Below are positions 50,445 through 58,565 of a DNA stretch of 64,000 nucleotides, piece after piece (the first letter of the stretch is position 1; every line of letters starts with the position of its first letter). The stretch lies in the NCBI GenBank assembly GCA_902470815.1, contig CABRHS010000006.1:1-64000 (forward strand). The letters are read 5' to 3'. This stretch comes from an uncultured Collinsella sp. (lineage in GTDB: Bacteria > Actinomycetota > Coriobacteriia > Coriobacteriales > Coriobacteriaceae). Below the pieces are notes generated by a model. It saw only the letters and a list, made by a program, of their open reading frames with translations. It made no database searches and was not told where the DNA came from. Position numbers and translations under genes: made by a program.

Positions 50445-52739
50445 ATGGAGCACATGCACAACGATGAATTGAGCGATGTCGCCCGTCTTGTGGAGGTGAC
50501 GAGCGATGCCGTCGCCATCTGCGACGTCGATGGCGCGGTTCGCCATGTGAACAGGCAGTTCCTCGCGCTGCGGCAAGCTGGTCGCGAGCAGGTGATCGGG
50601 GCCGACATAAAGGACCTGCTGTACAGCACCGGATTCGAGCGCGCCCAAGGCCACAGGGTTCCCTTTACGGCCGATGGCGAGGAGAACACGCTGATGCTCA
50701 AGCTGCGCGACGGGTCGTTCATCCCGGTCCACGTGCGCGCCATCGAGTTGTCGCAGGAGCAGGAGGGCGGCGGCACCGGGCATCGCTACGTGGTCGCCAT
50801 TCGCAGCCTTGAGGAGCAGTACGCGCACGATAGGAAGACCCAGCGGCTTCTGTCGGAGCTTCAGGCCGCCAACAAGCGCCTCTCGGGCACGCTGTCGGTC
50901 ATCATGTCCACCGTGGGCTCGAGCAACATGTCGACGCTTCTCGACACGGTCCTCAACCGCATGACCGAGACGCTCGACGCTGCCGGTGCGACCATGTACT
51001 TCGCGGAGGGCGGCGGCTTCAAGCTCCGAGGCGTCAGCGAGGGGCTTCTGCGCACGTACGTCCCCGATTTCATCCCCTATGGCGCGGGCATCCCCACGCA
51101 TGTTCTGCGCGAGCAGCGCGCGTGCCGCCTCTCCCTGGTGCCCGGCGCCGCGGGCGACCCCACGTCGCCCGGTTCGTTCTACGACCTTGACGCGCGCGTT
51201 CGCCATAACCTGCGCCTGCAGGACATGCCGCCGTTCAAGACCATGATCGCGGTGCCCGTCTACTTCGGCACGCAGGTGCTGGGCGTGGTCGAGCTCGGCT
51301 GGTCGCGACCCTGCAGCCCGCGCGTCTACGATGTGCGCGTTCTCGAGGTGATCTGCGATTACCTGTCCATCGAGCTCGTCGGCGTGGTAAGCAGCCTGCG
51401 CGCGGCCCGGGCGTCGGGGCTCACCCGGTCCCTCAGCCGGATCCGCGAGTTGCTGTACGCCAACGGGAAGGACCCCGTCGCCGCGTGGACCGAGATGACC
51501 GATGAGGTGCGCGGCCAGCTCTCCTGCCGCCTGCTGCCCGTCCTGCACGACCTGGAGCGAGGTGCGTACGTGATCGCTCGGGAGGGGGGCGGCAAGATCG
51601 ACCTGCCCCGTGACGTCGAGGAGATGTTCTTCTCGATTACCGCGCCGGCGGCCCGCGTCGGGGCGCCCGCGTCCGCCGACCTCTTGAGCGAGGAGTCGGG
51701 CCCACTTGCCGTGCCCGAAAAGCCCAAGCAGATCCGCCTTGCCCGCGTCGACCGCATCACCTGGGTGGGCGAGTGGCTCGAGCGTCATGGCTTGCCGTGC
51801 CAGGGCGTCTTCGTGGACATGGGGCATGATTCGGGTGAAGGCGCCTTCGTTGAGGACGACGGGCCGTTCGCCACCGTGCTGCCCCCGAGGCGCTTCCTGT
51901 TGCTGCGCGACGGATCGCAGGAGCCCGTGGATGACATGGAGTTCGATTACCTGACGCACCTCGCCCACGACTTCGAGCTCATCATGGACGGCGCGCTCCA
52001 GAGCAAGAGCGAGCGTCGCATAGCCCAGACGCTGCAGGCGGGCATGCGCAACGACCTGGGATCGGTTCCGGGGCTCACGGCGGATTCGCTGTATTCCTCA
52101 GCCACGCGGCAGGCGCTCGTGGGCGGTGACTTCTACACCCTCATCCGCCTGCCGGACGACCGCGCCGTCATGATCTTGGGCGACGTCTCGGGCAAGGGCG
52201 TCGAGGCCGCCTCGATGTCCGCCCTGGTCAAGACGGCCCTGACCGCCTACGCGTGGGAGGGCGCCAGCCCCGCCCGCATGGCGCGCTCGCTCAATCGCAT
52301 GCTCATGAGCTTCTCGCGCGTGGAGACCTTCGTCACCGTGTTCATCGCGAAGCTCGACTTGCGACACGGGCGCGCGACCTATTGCTCCGCGGGCCATCCG
52401 CCCACCGTGGTGCTCCGCACGGATGCCTCCGGTGGGGTCGAGGCGGAGCTGCTGAGCGTGCAGTCGGGCGTGGTGGGCGCCTTCTCGTCCATGGTGTACG
52501 AGAACGGCGCGTTCTCGTTCTCGCCCGGCGACATCATCTTCATGTACACCGACGGTGCCATCGAGGCCCGCGACGCGCAGGGGGAGTTCTTCGGGGAGGC
52601 CCGTCTGCGCGAGGTCCTGCTGCGGGGGGCCTCCGAGGGGGTCGAGGGGCTGTGCGGGCACGTGCTCGATGAGCTCGACGCCTTCACGGGATCGGCTCTC
52701 GACGATGACATCGCCCTGGTCGCGCTGCGCGTCGATTGA
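50445..52739 (+). CDS. PAS-GAF-PP2C phosphatase (RsbU/SpoIIE type)
   Basis: A 764-residue cytoplasmic sensor phosphatase. An N-terminal PAS domain (about 10-120, SDAVAICDVDGAVRHVN) is followed by a short coiled segment, a GAF domain (about 165-320) and a second sensor-like region (about 325-520). The C-terminal PP2C domain (about 545-764) keeps its metal-binding motifs GGDFY, GDVSGKG, YTDG and DDDIAL. It should dephosphorylate a serine on a STAS anti-anti-sigma domain; the next gene encodes one. ATG 50445 follows GGAGGTGG. Confidence 0.9.
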   Translation: MEHMHNDELSDVARLVEVTSDAVAICDVDGAVRHVNRQFLALRQAGREQVIGADIKDLLYSTGFERAQGHRVPFTADGEENTLMLKLRDGSFIPVHVRAIELSQEQEGGGTGHRYVVAIRSLEEQYAHDRKTQRLLSELQAANKRLSGTLSVIMSTVGSSNMSTLLDTVLNRMTETLDAAGATMYFAEGGGFKLRGVSEGLLRTYVPDFIPYGAGIPTHVLREQRACRLSLVPGAAGDPTSPGSFYDLDARVRHNLRLQDMPPFKTMIAVPVYFGTQVLGVVELGWSRPCSPRVYDVRVLEVICDYLSIELVGVVSSLRAARASGLTRSLSRIRELLYANGKDPVAAWTEMTDEVRGQLSCRLLPVLHDLERGAYVIAREGGGKIDLPRDVEEMFFSITAPAARVGAPASADLLSEESGPLAVPEKPKQIRLARVDRITWVGEWLERHGLPCQGVFVDMGHDSGEGAFVEDDGPFATVLPPRRFLLLRDGSQEPVDDMEFDYLTHLAHDFELIMDGALQSKSERRIAQTLQAGMRNDLGSVPGLTADSLYSSATRQALVGGDFYTLIRLPDDRAVMILGDVSGKGVEAASMSALVKTALTAYAWEGASPARMARSLNRMLMSFSRVETFVTVFIAKLDLRHGRATYCSAGHPPTVVLRTDASGGVEAELLSVQSGVVGAFSSMVYENGAFSFSPGDIIFMYTDGAIEARDAQGEFFGEARLREVLLRGASEGVEGLCGHVLDELDAFTGSALDDDIALVALRVD

Positions 52740-52802
52740 CCGTGGGCGCCGGGTGCGCGTCGCGTCGGTATCGAGTGCGGGTGAATGGGGAACCATAGCT
52801 TC

Positions 52803-53531
52803 ATGAACGAATGGAACGACATAGCGGTGATCGCCCCGGTGCGCGATATCGATATCGCCACCGTCCCGCACCTGCGCGAGCAGGTGGACTCTCTCATAGA
52901 CGGGGGAGTCCGTCGCATACTGGTCAACTGCCAGAACGTTGAGTTCATCGACTCGACCGGCTTGGCGTTCCTGCTGTCGCGCGCCCGCGTGCTTCTCGCG
53001 CGGGAGGGGCTCCTGTCGCTGGTCAACACGTCGAGGCAGGTGACGCGGTTTCTGCAGATCGCCCGTCTGCTCGACGTGCTGCACGTGTCGACGGCGGAGA
53101 AACCGCCCATTCCGGTCCTCGCCCCCGATGCGCCCCCCTTGTGGAGCAAGGCGTTCACGATCCGCGCCGGTGTGGAGAACCTGGGGGCCTACCGCCATCG
53201 CGTGGCCGAGCTGCTGGGCACGCTGCCCCTTTCGCGCGATGACTGCTTCGACACCGCCCTCGCGGCGGGCGAGGCCCTTTCGAACGCGTACGACCACGCC
53301 TGCGGCGGGGAGGGAAGTACCATGTCGGTGATCGCCTATGCGGATCGCGTGGTCATCGAGGTCCGCGACTGCGGATGTGGTTTCGAGATAGGGGACGACG
53401 AGGAGCCCGTCGAGAGCCGCGAGCGCGGTCGCGGCATACGGTTGATGCGCATGCTGGTCAACAGCGTGGAGGTGCGCCGCAGAACGGATGCTCCGGGTAC
53501 GGAGGTCCGCCTGATCAAGTTGATCTCGTAA
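52803..53531 (+). CDS. STAS-HATPase fusion (anti-anti-sigma joined to anti-sigma kinase)
   Basis: A 242-residue protein joining a STAS domain (about 1-100, phospho-acceptor Ser51 in the VEFIDSTGLAF motif) to a GHKL ATPase domain (about 115-240) with GEALSNAYDHA (N box), DCGCGF (G1) and GRGIRLMRML (G2). The halves resemble SpoIIAA and SpoIIAB/RsbW, which are normally separate partners. The PP2C protein 63 bases upstream would be the phosphatase of the cycle. No sigma factor is adjacent, so the output is unknown. The start could be the ATG at 52785. Confidence 0.85.
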   Translation: MNEWNDIAVIAPVRDIDIATVPHLREQVDSLIDGGVRRILVNCQNVEFIDSTGLAFLLSRARVLLAREGLLSLVNTSRQVTRFLQIARLLDVLHVSTAEKPPIPVLAPDAPPLWSKAFTIRAGVENLGAYRHRVAELLGTLPLSRDDCFDTALAAGEALSNAYDHACGGEGSTMSVIAYADRVVIEVRDCGCGFEIGDDEEPVESRERGRGIRLMRMLVNSVEVRRRTDAPGTEVRLIKLIS

Positions 53532-53562
53532 AGGGGGGCGTCTCACCGCGGGGCCCATGGGA

Positions 53563-53593
53563 CGAAAACGAACGGACGCCCCGAGGGGCGCCC
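53563..53593 (-). terminator. Terminator of the minus-strand tRNA unit
   Basis: On the minus strand GGGCGCCC pairs with GGGCGTCC (one G:U) around CTC and runs into GTTCGTTTTCG. It lies directly behind the tRNA-Cys copy. Confidence 0.65.
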
Positions 53594-53607
53594 GAAAGAC
53601 GATCGCA

Positions 53608-53681
53608 TGGAGGCGGCTCCCGGATTCGAACCGGGGGTAAAGGCTTTGCAGGCCTCTGCCTTACCACTTGGCCACTTCGCC
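53608..53681 (-). pseudogene. tRNA-Cys (GCA) copy with broken acceptor stem
   Basis: The D arm, anticodon arm (GCA) and T arm are identical to the tRNA-Cys at 54308. The 3' acceptor strand reads AGCCGCC instead of CTTCGCC, so the 5' strand GGCGAAG forms only four of seven pairs (mismatches at 5-68, 6-67 and 7-66). The discriminator and CCA are intact. It is probably a pseudo-tRNA or poorly functional. Confidence 0.75.
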
Positions 53682-53803
53682 TTATATGCAAAGGGCCGAT
53701 CAGAATCGGCCCTGGCGCATACAATGGAGCGGACAACGGGGCTCGAACCCGCGACCCCAACCTTGGCAAGGTTGTGCTCTACCAACTGAGCCATGTCCGC
53801 TTG
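53619..53803 (-). repeat. Left arm of a 185-bp inverted repeat containing tRNA-Gly and tRNA-Cys
   Basis: Base-for-base the reverse complement of 54186-54370, including the Gly-Cys spacer. Identity ends exactly at the three changed acceptor bases of the tRNA-Cys copy. Confidence 0.9.
53725..53800 (-). tRNA. tRNA-Gly (GCC), minus-strand copy
   Basis: Acceptor GCGGACA/TGTCCGC, anticodon loop CTTGCCAAG giving GCC, GGTTCGA T-loop, encoded CCA. It is identical to the plus-strand copy at 54189. Confidence 0.95.
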
Positions 53804-53812
53804 CGAGGAAGT

Positions 53813-53841
53813 ACTATACGCAATCTTGCGACAATATGCAA
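53813..53841 (-). promoter_or_regulatory. Promoter of the minus-strand tRNA-Gly/Cys unit
   Basis: On the minus strand TTGCAT (53836-53841) and TATAGT (53813-53818) are 17 bases apart, ending 13 bases before tRNA-Gly. Confidence 0.7.
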
Positions 53842-54031
53842 GAAGGTATTTTCGAATTTGTCATAGCAGGCACGTTGGGGTGCGGGCCGGATGGCTTTTG
53901 GTAGTTCGCCGGCGATCGTCTGACTTCGATTTAGGGCCCATGTTGCCCGCGCCAAGGGGGATGCAATGGCGGGAATCTAACCTCCGTGTCATCATAATTG
54001 CAGGTCAAACGCCATATCGTACATGTGCTCC

Positions 54032-54080
54032 AAATTTTTTCAAAAAAGTTGTTGCAACAGATTTTGAGCTCGGCTATAGT
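54032..54080 (+). promoter_or_regulatory. Promoter of the tRNA-Val-Gly-Cys unit, with A/T upstream element
   Basis: TTGCAA (54052-54057) and TATAGT (54075-54080) are 17 bases apart. Upstream lies AAATTTTTTCAAAAAAGTT (54032-54050), closely like the block before tRNA-Leu. Confidence 0.75.
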
Positions 54081-54110
54081 TAATCCCGCGCTGAAGCGCA
54101 CACCTGAGAC

Positions 54111-54185
54111 GGGCGATTAGCTCAGGGGGAGAGCACTTCCCTGACACGGAAGGGGTCACAAGTTCAAATCTTGTATCGCCCACCA
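54111..54185 (+). tRNA. tRNA-Val (GAC)
   Basis: Acceptor GGGCGAT/ATCGCCC, anticodon stem CTTCC/GGAAG with loop CTGACAC (GAC at 54143-54145), AGTTCAAAT T-arm region and encoded CCA. Confidence 0.94.
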
Positions 54186-54188
54186 CAA

Positions 54189-54264
54189 GCGGACATGGCT
54201 CAGTTGGTAGAGCACAACCTTGCCAAGGTTGGGGTCGCGGGTTCGAGCCCCGTTGTCCGCTCCA
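54189..54264 (+). tRNA. tRNA-Gly (GCC), plus-strand copy
   Basis: A complete cloverleaf with acceptor GCGGACA/TGTCCGC, anticodon GCC and encoded CCA. It starts three bases after the tRNA-Val CCA. Confidence 0.95.
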
Positions 54265-54274
54265 TTGTATGCGC

Positions 54275-54297
54275 CAGGGCCGATTCTGATCGGCCCT
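54275..54297 (+). other. Hairpin between tRNA-Gly and tRNA-Cys
   Basis: GGGCCGAT pairs perfectly with ATCGGCCC around TCTG, followed by TTTGCAT. It may be a processing signal or a partial terminator. The same element is in the inverted copy. Confidence 0.6.
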
Positions 54298-54307
54298 TTG
54301 CATATAA

Positions 54308-54381
54308 GGCGAAGTGGCCAAGTGGTAAGGCAGAGGCCTGCAAAGCCTTTACCCCCGGTTCGAATCCGGGCTTCGCCTCCA
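54308..54381 (+). tRNA. tRNA-Cys (GCA), intact copy
   Basis: Acceptor GGCGAAG/CTTCGCC fully paired, anticodon loop with GCA (AGGCCTGCAAAGCCT), GGTTCGAATCC T arm and encoded CCA. Confidence 0.95.
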
Positions 54382-54392
54382 TCAATCGCAAA

Positions 54393-54418
54393 GGGCGTCC
54401 CGAAAGGGGCGCCTTTTT
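54393..54418 (+). terminator. Terminator of the tRNA-Val-Gly-Cys unit
   Basis: GGCGTCCC pairs with GGGGCGCC (one G:T) around GAAA, followed by TTTTT. Confidence 0.85.
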
Positions 54419-54876
54419 CTGTGCTCCGTCCCGCCGGCGCCTCATGGGGCGAGCCGCCCTCCTCAACCATCGGCATGGGCGCCATCACAACATGTAGGCA
54501 TCCTGCGGTTCCGTTCGGGCGCTCCGGCTTTCGATCTGGCGGCAAGCGGAGAAGTTGTGGACGGGCGAGAGGCGGCCCCTCGGATGGCGCGCGAGATATC
54601 CGCAGGTGGGGGCGATGTGTCAATTCGACCGCATTTTGTCAAGCCCGCCCAGCGGGAATCGGCGGGAAAATAAGCACATTGCTCTGACCTGCATAAACAC
54701 AATATGTAGTGGTGGCACTCGTAAGTCATACCAGATATAGATGGGAAAATGGCGTATCATACCTGTACAGGCATTGATGAGCCTCGGCTTGGACGCGTTG
54801 GACGGACGTGTCCGGTCGGGGCTTTACTATCCAAGCGCGGAAGCGCTCATGCACGTCGGGTCCACGGAGGAGAGCA
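54419..54876 (+). other. Long region upstream of nrdD
   Basis: About 460 bases. The part from 54419 to about 54630 shows no feature I can support. Then follow a CCCGCC/GGCGGG hairpin (about 54648-54667), the NrdR-box region and the nrdD leader, which ends in GGAGGAGAG. Confidence 0.5.
54697..54744 (+). promoter_or_regulatory. Putative NrdR box pair
   Basis: ACACAATATGTAGTG (54697-54711) matches the NrdR consensus ACACnATATnTnGTG closely. A weaker ATAT-centred site (54730-54744) follows 33 bases on, near the three-turn spacing of NrdR boxes. A TTGCTC/TATGTA promoter (54679/54703) would be covered by the first box. Confidence 0.55.
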
Positions 54877-57099
54877 ATGAAGATCATCAAGCGCAGCGGT
54901 TCAGAGGTCACCTTCGACCTTCAGAAGATCATCAACGCCATCAACGGCGCCAACAGCGAGGTCAAGAACGGCGAGCGCCTCACCGAGCGCCAGGTGGTCT
55001 ATGCCGCCCAGAACGTCGCCGACCGCTGCGAGGCCGCGGGCCATACCGTCTCCGTTGAGGAGATCCAGGACATGGTCGAGGATGAGATCATGGCCCTCGA
55101 CCGCTTCGAGGTCGCGCGGCGCTACATCATCTACCGGTACGTTCAGGGCCTCAAGCGTCAGAAGAACACCACGGACGACAAGATCCTGTCCTTGATCGAG
55201 TGCAACAACGAAGAGGTCAAGCAGGAGAACTCCAACAAGAACCCCACCGTCAACTCCGTGCAGCGCGACTACATGGCCGGCGAGGTCTCCAAGGACCTCA
55301 CCCAGCGCGTCCTGCTTCCGGCCGAGATCGTGGAGGCCCACAACGAGGGCATCATTCACTTCCACGACTCCGATTATTTCGCCCAGCACATGCACAACTG
55401 CGACCTCGTGAACCTCGAGGACATGCTTCAGAACGGCACGGTCATCTCCGGCACGCTCATCGAGCGCCCCCACAGCTTCAGCACGGCATGCAACATCGCC
55501 ACGCAGATCATCGCCCAGGTCGCTTCCTGCCAGTACGGCGGGCAGTCCATCTCGCTCACGCACCTCGCCCCGTTCGTCGAGGTGAGCCGTCAGAAGATCC
55601 GCCGCCAGGTCGACGCCGAGCTCAAGGAGCTCGGGGTCGAGGCGCCCGAGGAGAAGGTCTCCGAGGTCGTGGAAACCCGCCTGCGCGATGAGATCCGCCG
55701 CGGCGTCCAGACCATCCAGTATCAGGTCGTCACCCTCATGACCACCAACGGCCAGGCTCCGTTCGTGACCGTGTTCATGTACCTGAACGAGGCCCGTACC
55801 GCGGCCGAGAAGCGCGACCTCGCCATGATCATCGAGGAGACCCTGCGTCAGCGCTACGAGGGCGTGAAGAACGAGGCGGGGGTGTGGATCACGCCCGCGT
55901 TCCCCAAGCTCATCTACGTGCTCGAGGAGGACAACGTTCGCGAGGGCTCGGAATACTTCTACCTGACCCAGCTCGCCGCCAAGTGCACCGCCAAGCGCAT
56001 GGTGCCCGACTACATCTCCGAGAAGAAGATGCGCGAGTTCAAGCTCTCCAAGGGCGAGACCGAGGGCAACGGCGATTGCTACACCTGCATGGGCTGCCGC
56101 AGCTTCCTCACGCCCGATCGCTCAGGTAACGGCTACGACAACATCGCCCGCGCCAAAAACTACGAGCCCGGCAAGCCCAAGTATTACGGCCGCTTCAACC
56201 AGGGCGTTGTGACCATCAACCTGCCCGATGTCGCGCTCTCCTCGCAGGGGGACATGGATAAGTTCTGGGAGATCTTCGACGAGCGCCTGGAGCTGTGCCA
56301 TCGCGCCCTGCGGTGCCGTCATGAGCGCCTGTTGGGCACCCTGTCCGACGCCGCGCCCATCCTGTGGCAGTACGGCGCCCTCGCCCGCCTGGACAAGGGC
56401 GAGAAGATCGACAAGCTGCTCTTCGGCGGTTACTCGACCATCAGCCTGGGATACGCCGGCCTGTACGAGTGCGTGAAGTTCATGACGGGCGCGAGCCACA
56501 CCGATGAGAAGGGCACGCCGTTCGCGATGGCGGTCATGCAGCGCATGAACGACAAGTGCAACGAGTGGAAGGCAGCCGAGGACATCGACTACTCCATTTA
56601 CGGTACCCCGCTGGAGTCCACCACCTACAAGTTCTCCAAGTGCCTGCAGCGCCGCTTCGGCATCATTCCGGGGGTCACGGACAAGGGCTACATCACCAAC
56701 AGCTACCACGTCCACGTGAGCGAGGAGATCGACGCGTTCGACAAGCTCAAGTTCGAGAGCCAGTTCCAGCGCCTGTCGCCCGGTGGCGCCATCTCCTACG
56801 TCGAGGTGCCCAACATGCAGGACAACCTCAAGGCCGTCATCCGGGTCATGCAGTACATCTACGACAACATCATGTACGCGGAGCTGAACACCAAGAGCGA
56901 CTACTGCCAGGAGTGCGGATACGACGGCGAGATCAAGATCGTGGAGGACGACGGCAAGCTGGTGTGGGAGTGCCCGCATTGCGGCAACCGCAACCAGGAG
57001 ACGCTGAACGTCGCCCGCCGCACCTGCGGTTACATCGGGACGCAGTTCTGGAATCAGGGGCGCACCGAGGAGATTCGCGATCGCGTGCTGCATCTGTAG
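54877..57099 (+). CDS. nrdD: Anaerobic ribonucleoside-triphosphate reductase
   Basis: A 740-residue glycyl-radical enzyme that makes dNTPs without oxygen. It has an N-terminal ATP-cone (about 1-95, KRSGSEVTFDLQKI), the barrel with SCQYGGQS and a C-terminal zinc site (CQEC...CPHC). The glycyl-radical loop is RRTCGYIG, radical Gly718. Cysteines in YTCMGCRSF lie mid-protein. ATG 54877 follows GGAGGAGAG; upstream in-frame codons lack conservation. It is activated by NrdG, encoded downstream. Confidence 0.97.
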   Translation: MKIIKRSGSEVTFDLQKIINAINGANSEVKNGERLTERQVVYAAQNVADRCEAAGHTVSVEEIQDMVEDEIMALDRFEVARRYIIYRYVQGLKRQKNTTDDKILSLIECNNEEVKQENSNKNPTVNSVQRDYMAGEVSKDLTQRVLLPAEIVEAHNEGIIHFHDSDYFAQHMHNCDLVNLEDMLQNGTVISGTLIERPHSFSTACNIATQIIAQVASCQYGGQSISLTHLAPFVEVSRQKIRRQVDAELKELGVEAPEEKVSEVVETRLRDEIRRGVQTIQYQVVTLMTTNGQAPFVTVFMYLNEARTAAEKRDLAMIIEETLRQRYEGVKNEAGVWITPAFPKLIYVLEEDNVREGSEYFYLTQLAAKCTAKRMVPDYISEKKMREFKLSKGETEGNGDCYTCMGCRSFLTPDRSGNGYDNIARAKNYEPGKPKYYGRFNQGVVTINLPDVALSSQGDMDKFWEIFDERLELCHRALRCRHERLLGTLSDAAPILWQYGALARLDKGEKIDKLLFGGYSTISLGYAGLYECVKFMTGASHTDEKGTPFAMAVMQRMNDKCNEWKAAEDIDYSIYGTPLESTTYKFSKCLQRRFGIIPGVTDKGYITNSYHVHVSEEIDAFDKLKFESQFQRLSPGGAISYVEVPNMQDNLKAVIRVMQYIYDNIMYAELNTKSDYCQECGYDGEIKIVEDDGKLVWECPHCGNRNQETLNVARRTCGYIGTQFWNQGRTEEIRDRVLHL

Positions 57100-57115
57100 G
57101 GGGTTGAATCCCGAT

Positions 57116-57196
57116 GGGCCGGAGGCGGCAAGCGACCTCCGGCCCTCGGACAGTCCTGCTCGCACGAAGGCCCCACAGGGGCCTTCGGCTCGTGCG
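57116..57196 (+). other. Two tandem hairpins between nrdD and nrdG
   Basis: First GGGCCGGAGG/CCTCCGGCCC (57116-57145), then CGAAGGCCCC/GGGGCCTTCG with an outer CGCACG/CGTGCG (57161-57196). Neither has a T-run. They may protect the nrdD message or limit nrdG expression. Confidence 0.6.
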
Positions 57197-57325
57197 GAAC
57201 TCGCGGCGGAGGTTACCTGCCGCCTTCGGCCCTGCTCCTACCCTGCAGTTGCTATGGTGAAGTTGATTTGTGTCGCCACGGCTTCGCGCTGACGCATGGG
57301 CGGCTCTTGAGGAGGGATCGGGCTT

Positions 57326-57910
57326 ATGAATTACGCTGAGATCAAGCACTTCGACATCGCCAACGGCGAGGGGGTCCGCACCACGTTGTTCGTGAGCGGG
57401 TGCCGCCGGGGCTGCAAGAACTGCTTCAACGAAGTGGCGTGGAACTTCGCCGCGGGCAAGCCGTTCACGCGCGAGGTGGAGGACGAGATCATCGATAGTC
57501 TCCGCCCTGATTATGTCGACGGCCTGACGCTGCTGGGCGGCGAGCCCATGGAGCCCGAGAACCAAGCCGGCCTGGTCGAGTTCGTCGAGCGCGTACGCGC
57601 CGAGTTCCCGCGTGGCCGCGGCAAGACCATCTGGTGCTTCACGGGGGACACCTGGGACGTGGAGCTCGTGGCCGGCGGCCGCCATCACACCGAATGCACC
57701 GATAGGCTTTTGGGGTGCCTGGACGTGCTCGTTGACGGGCCGTTCATTCAAGACCTGCACGACATCACGTTGCGTTTCCGCGGATCGTCCAACCAGCGGA
57801 TTATAGACATGCCGGCCACGCTCGCCGCGCTCGCCCGCGGCGCGCGGCCCGTCGACGCCGTGCGCATGTGGGGGGACGAGCGCGTGTACGCCACCCACAC
57901 GATGGAATAA
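57326..57910 (+). CDS. nrdG: Anaerobic ribonucleotide reductase activating protein
   Basis: A 194-residue radical SAM enzyme that places the glycyl radical on NrdD. The cluster motif CRRGCKNC gives Cys26, Cys30 and Cys33, and an LLGGEPM motif follows. N-terminal NGEGVRTTLFVSGC is typical. ATG 57326 has GAGGAGGGA upstream. Confidence 0.94.
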   Translation: MNYAEIKHFDIANGEGVRTTLFVSGCRRGCKNCFNEVAWNFAAGKPFTREVEDEIIDSLRPDYVDGLTLLGGEPMEPENQAGLVEFVERVRAEFPRGRGKTIWCFTGDTWDVELVAGGRHHTECTDRLLGCLDVLVDGPFIQDLHDITLRFRGSSNQRIIDMPATLAALARGARPVDAVRMWGDERVYATHTME

Positions 57911-57990
57911 GCGCGGGTATCGCGCCGTGGTACCATGTCTATCGAGGATGATTCGTGTTCGCGCGCCTGCGCGACGGGGAGCGAGTGGAT

Positions 57991-58548
57991 ATGGTCGATC
58001 AGGATAAGGCGCGCGATGCGGTGAGGATGCTGCTCGAGGCGATCGGGGAGGATCCGTCCCGCGAGGGGCTTGTCGAGACGCCCGATCGCGTGGCGCGCAT
58101 GTACGCGGAGCTGTGCTCCGGTATGGGACGGGATGCCTCCGAGCATCTCGCCAAGACGTTCAGCGTCTCCGAGAATGACATGGTCATCGAGAGCGATATC
58201 ACGTTTTACTCGCTTTGCGAACATCATATGCTGCCGTTTTACGGCAAGGTGGCGATCGGGTACATCCCGGATGGTCGCGTGGCCGGCCTATCCAAGCTTG
58301 CGCGCACGGTCGAGGTGTATGCCCGGCGCCTGCAGCTTCAGGAGCAGCTCACGGCGCAGGTTGCCGACGCCCTCATGGAGGAGCTCGGCTGCAAGGGCGC
58401 GATCGTCCTGGTGGAGGCAGAGCATATGTGCATGACAATGCGCGGTGTTCAGAAGCCAGGGGCGCAGACGGTCACCTTGGCCCGCCGCGGCGCCTTCGCA
58501 CGGGACCTCGAGCTCGAGGCGCGGTTCTTCCGCATGCTCGGCAGATAG
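57991..58548 (+). CDS. folE: GTP cyclohydrolase I
   Basis: A 185-residue enzyme opening GTP to dihydroneopterin triphosphate, the first step of folate synthesis. Zinc ligands are Cys76 and His79 in SLCEHHMLPF and Cys147 in EHMCMTMRG. ATG 57991 is chosen for the GGGGAG about ten bases upstream and normal family length; GTG codons at 57985 or 57955 are alternatives. It is followed 17 bases later by birA. Confidence 0.95.
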   Translation: MVDQDKARDAVRMLLEAIGEDPSREGLVETPDRVARMYAELCSGMGRDASEHLAKTFSVSENDMVIESDITFYSLCEHHMLPFYGKVAIGYIPDGRVAGLSKLARTVEVYARRLQLQEQLTAQVADALMEELGCKGAIVLVEAEHMCMTMRGVQKPGAQTVTLARRGAFARDLELEARFFRMLGR

Positions 58549-58565
58549 GCGCGGAGGGGATGGCC

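Larger units (their letters stand above)
53801..54110. other. Spacer between two divergent tRNA units
   Basis: About 310 bases with no gene. It carries one promoter at each end, pointing outward. The middle (about 53870-53990) shows nothing recognisable. Confidence 0.6.
54186..54370 (+). repeat. Right arm of the 185-bp inverted repeat
   Basis: Exact reverse complement of 53619-53803. It contains tRNA-Gly, the hairpin spacer and tRNA-Cys up to the end of the T stem. Confidence 0.9.
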
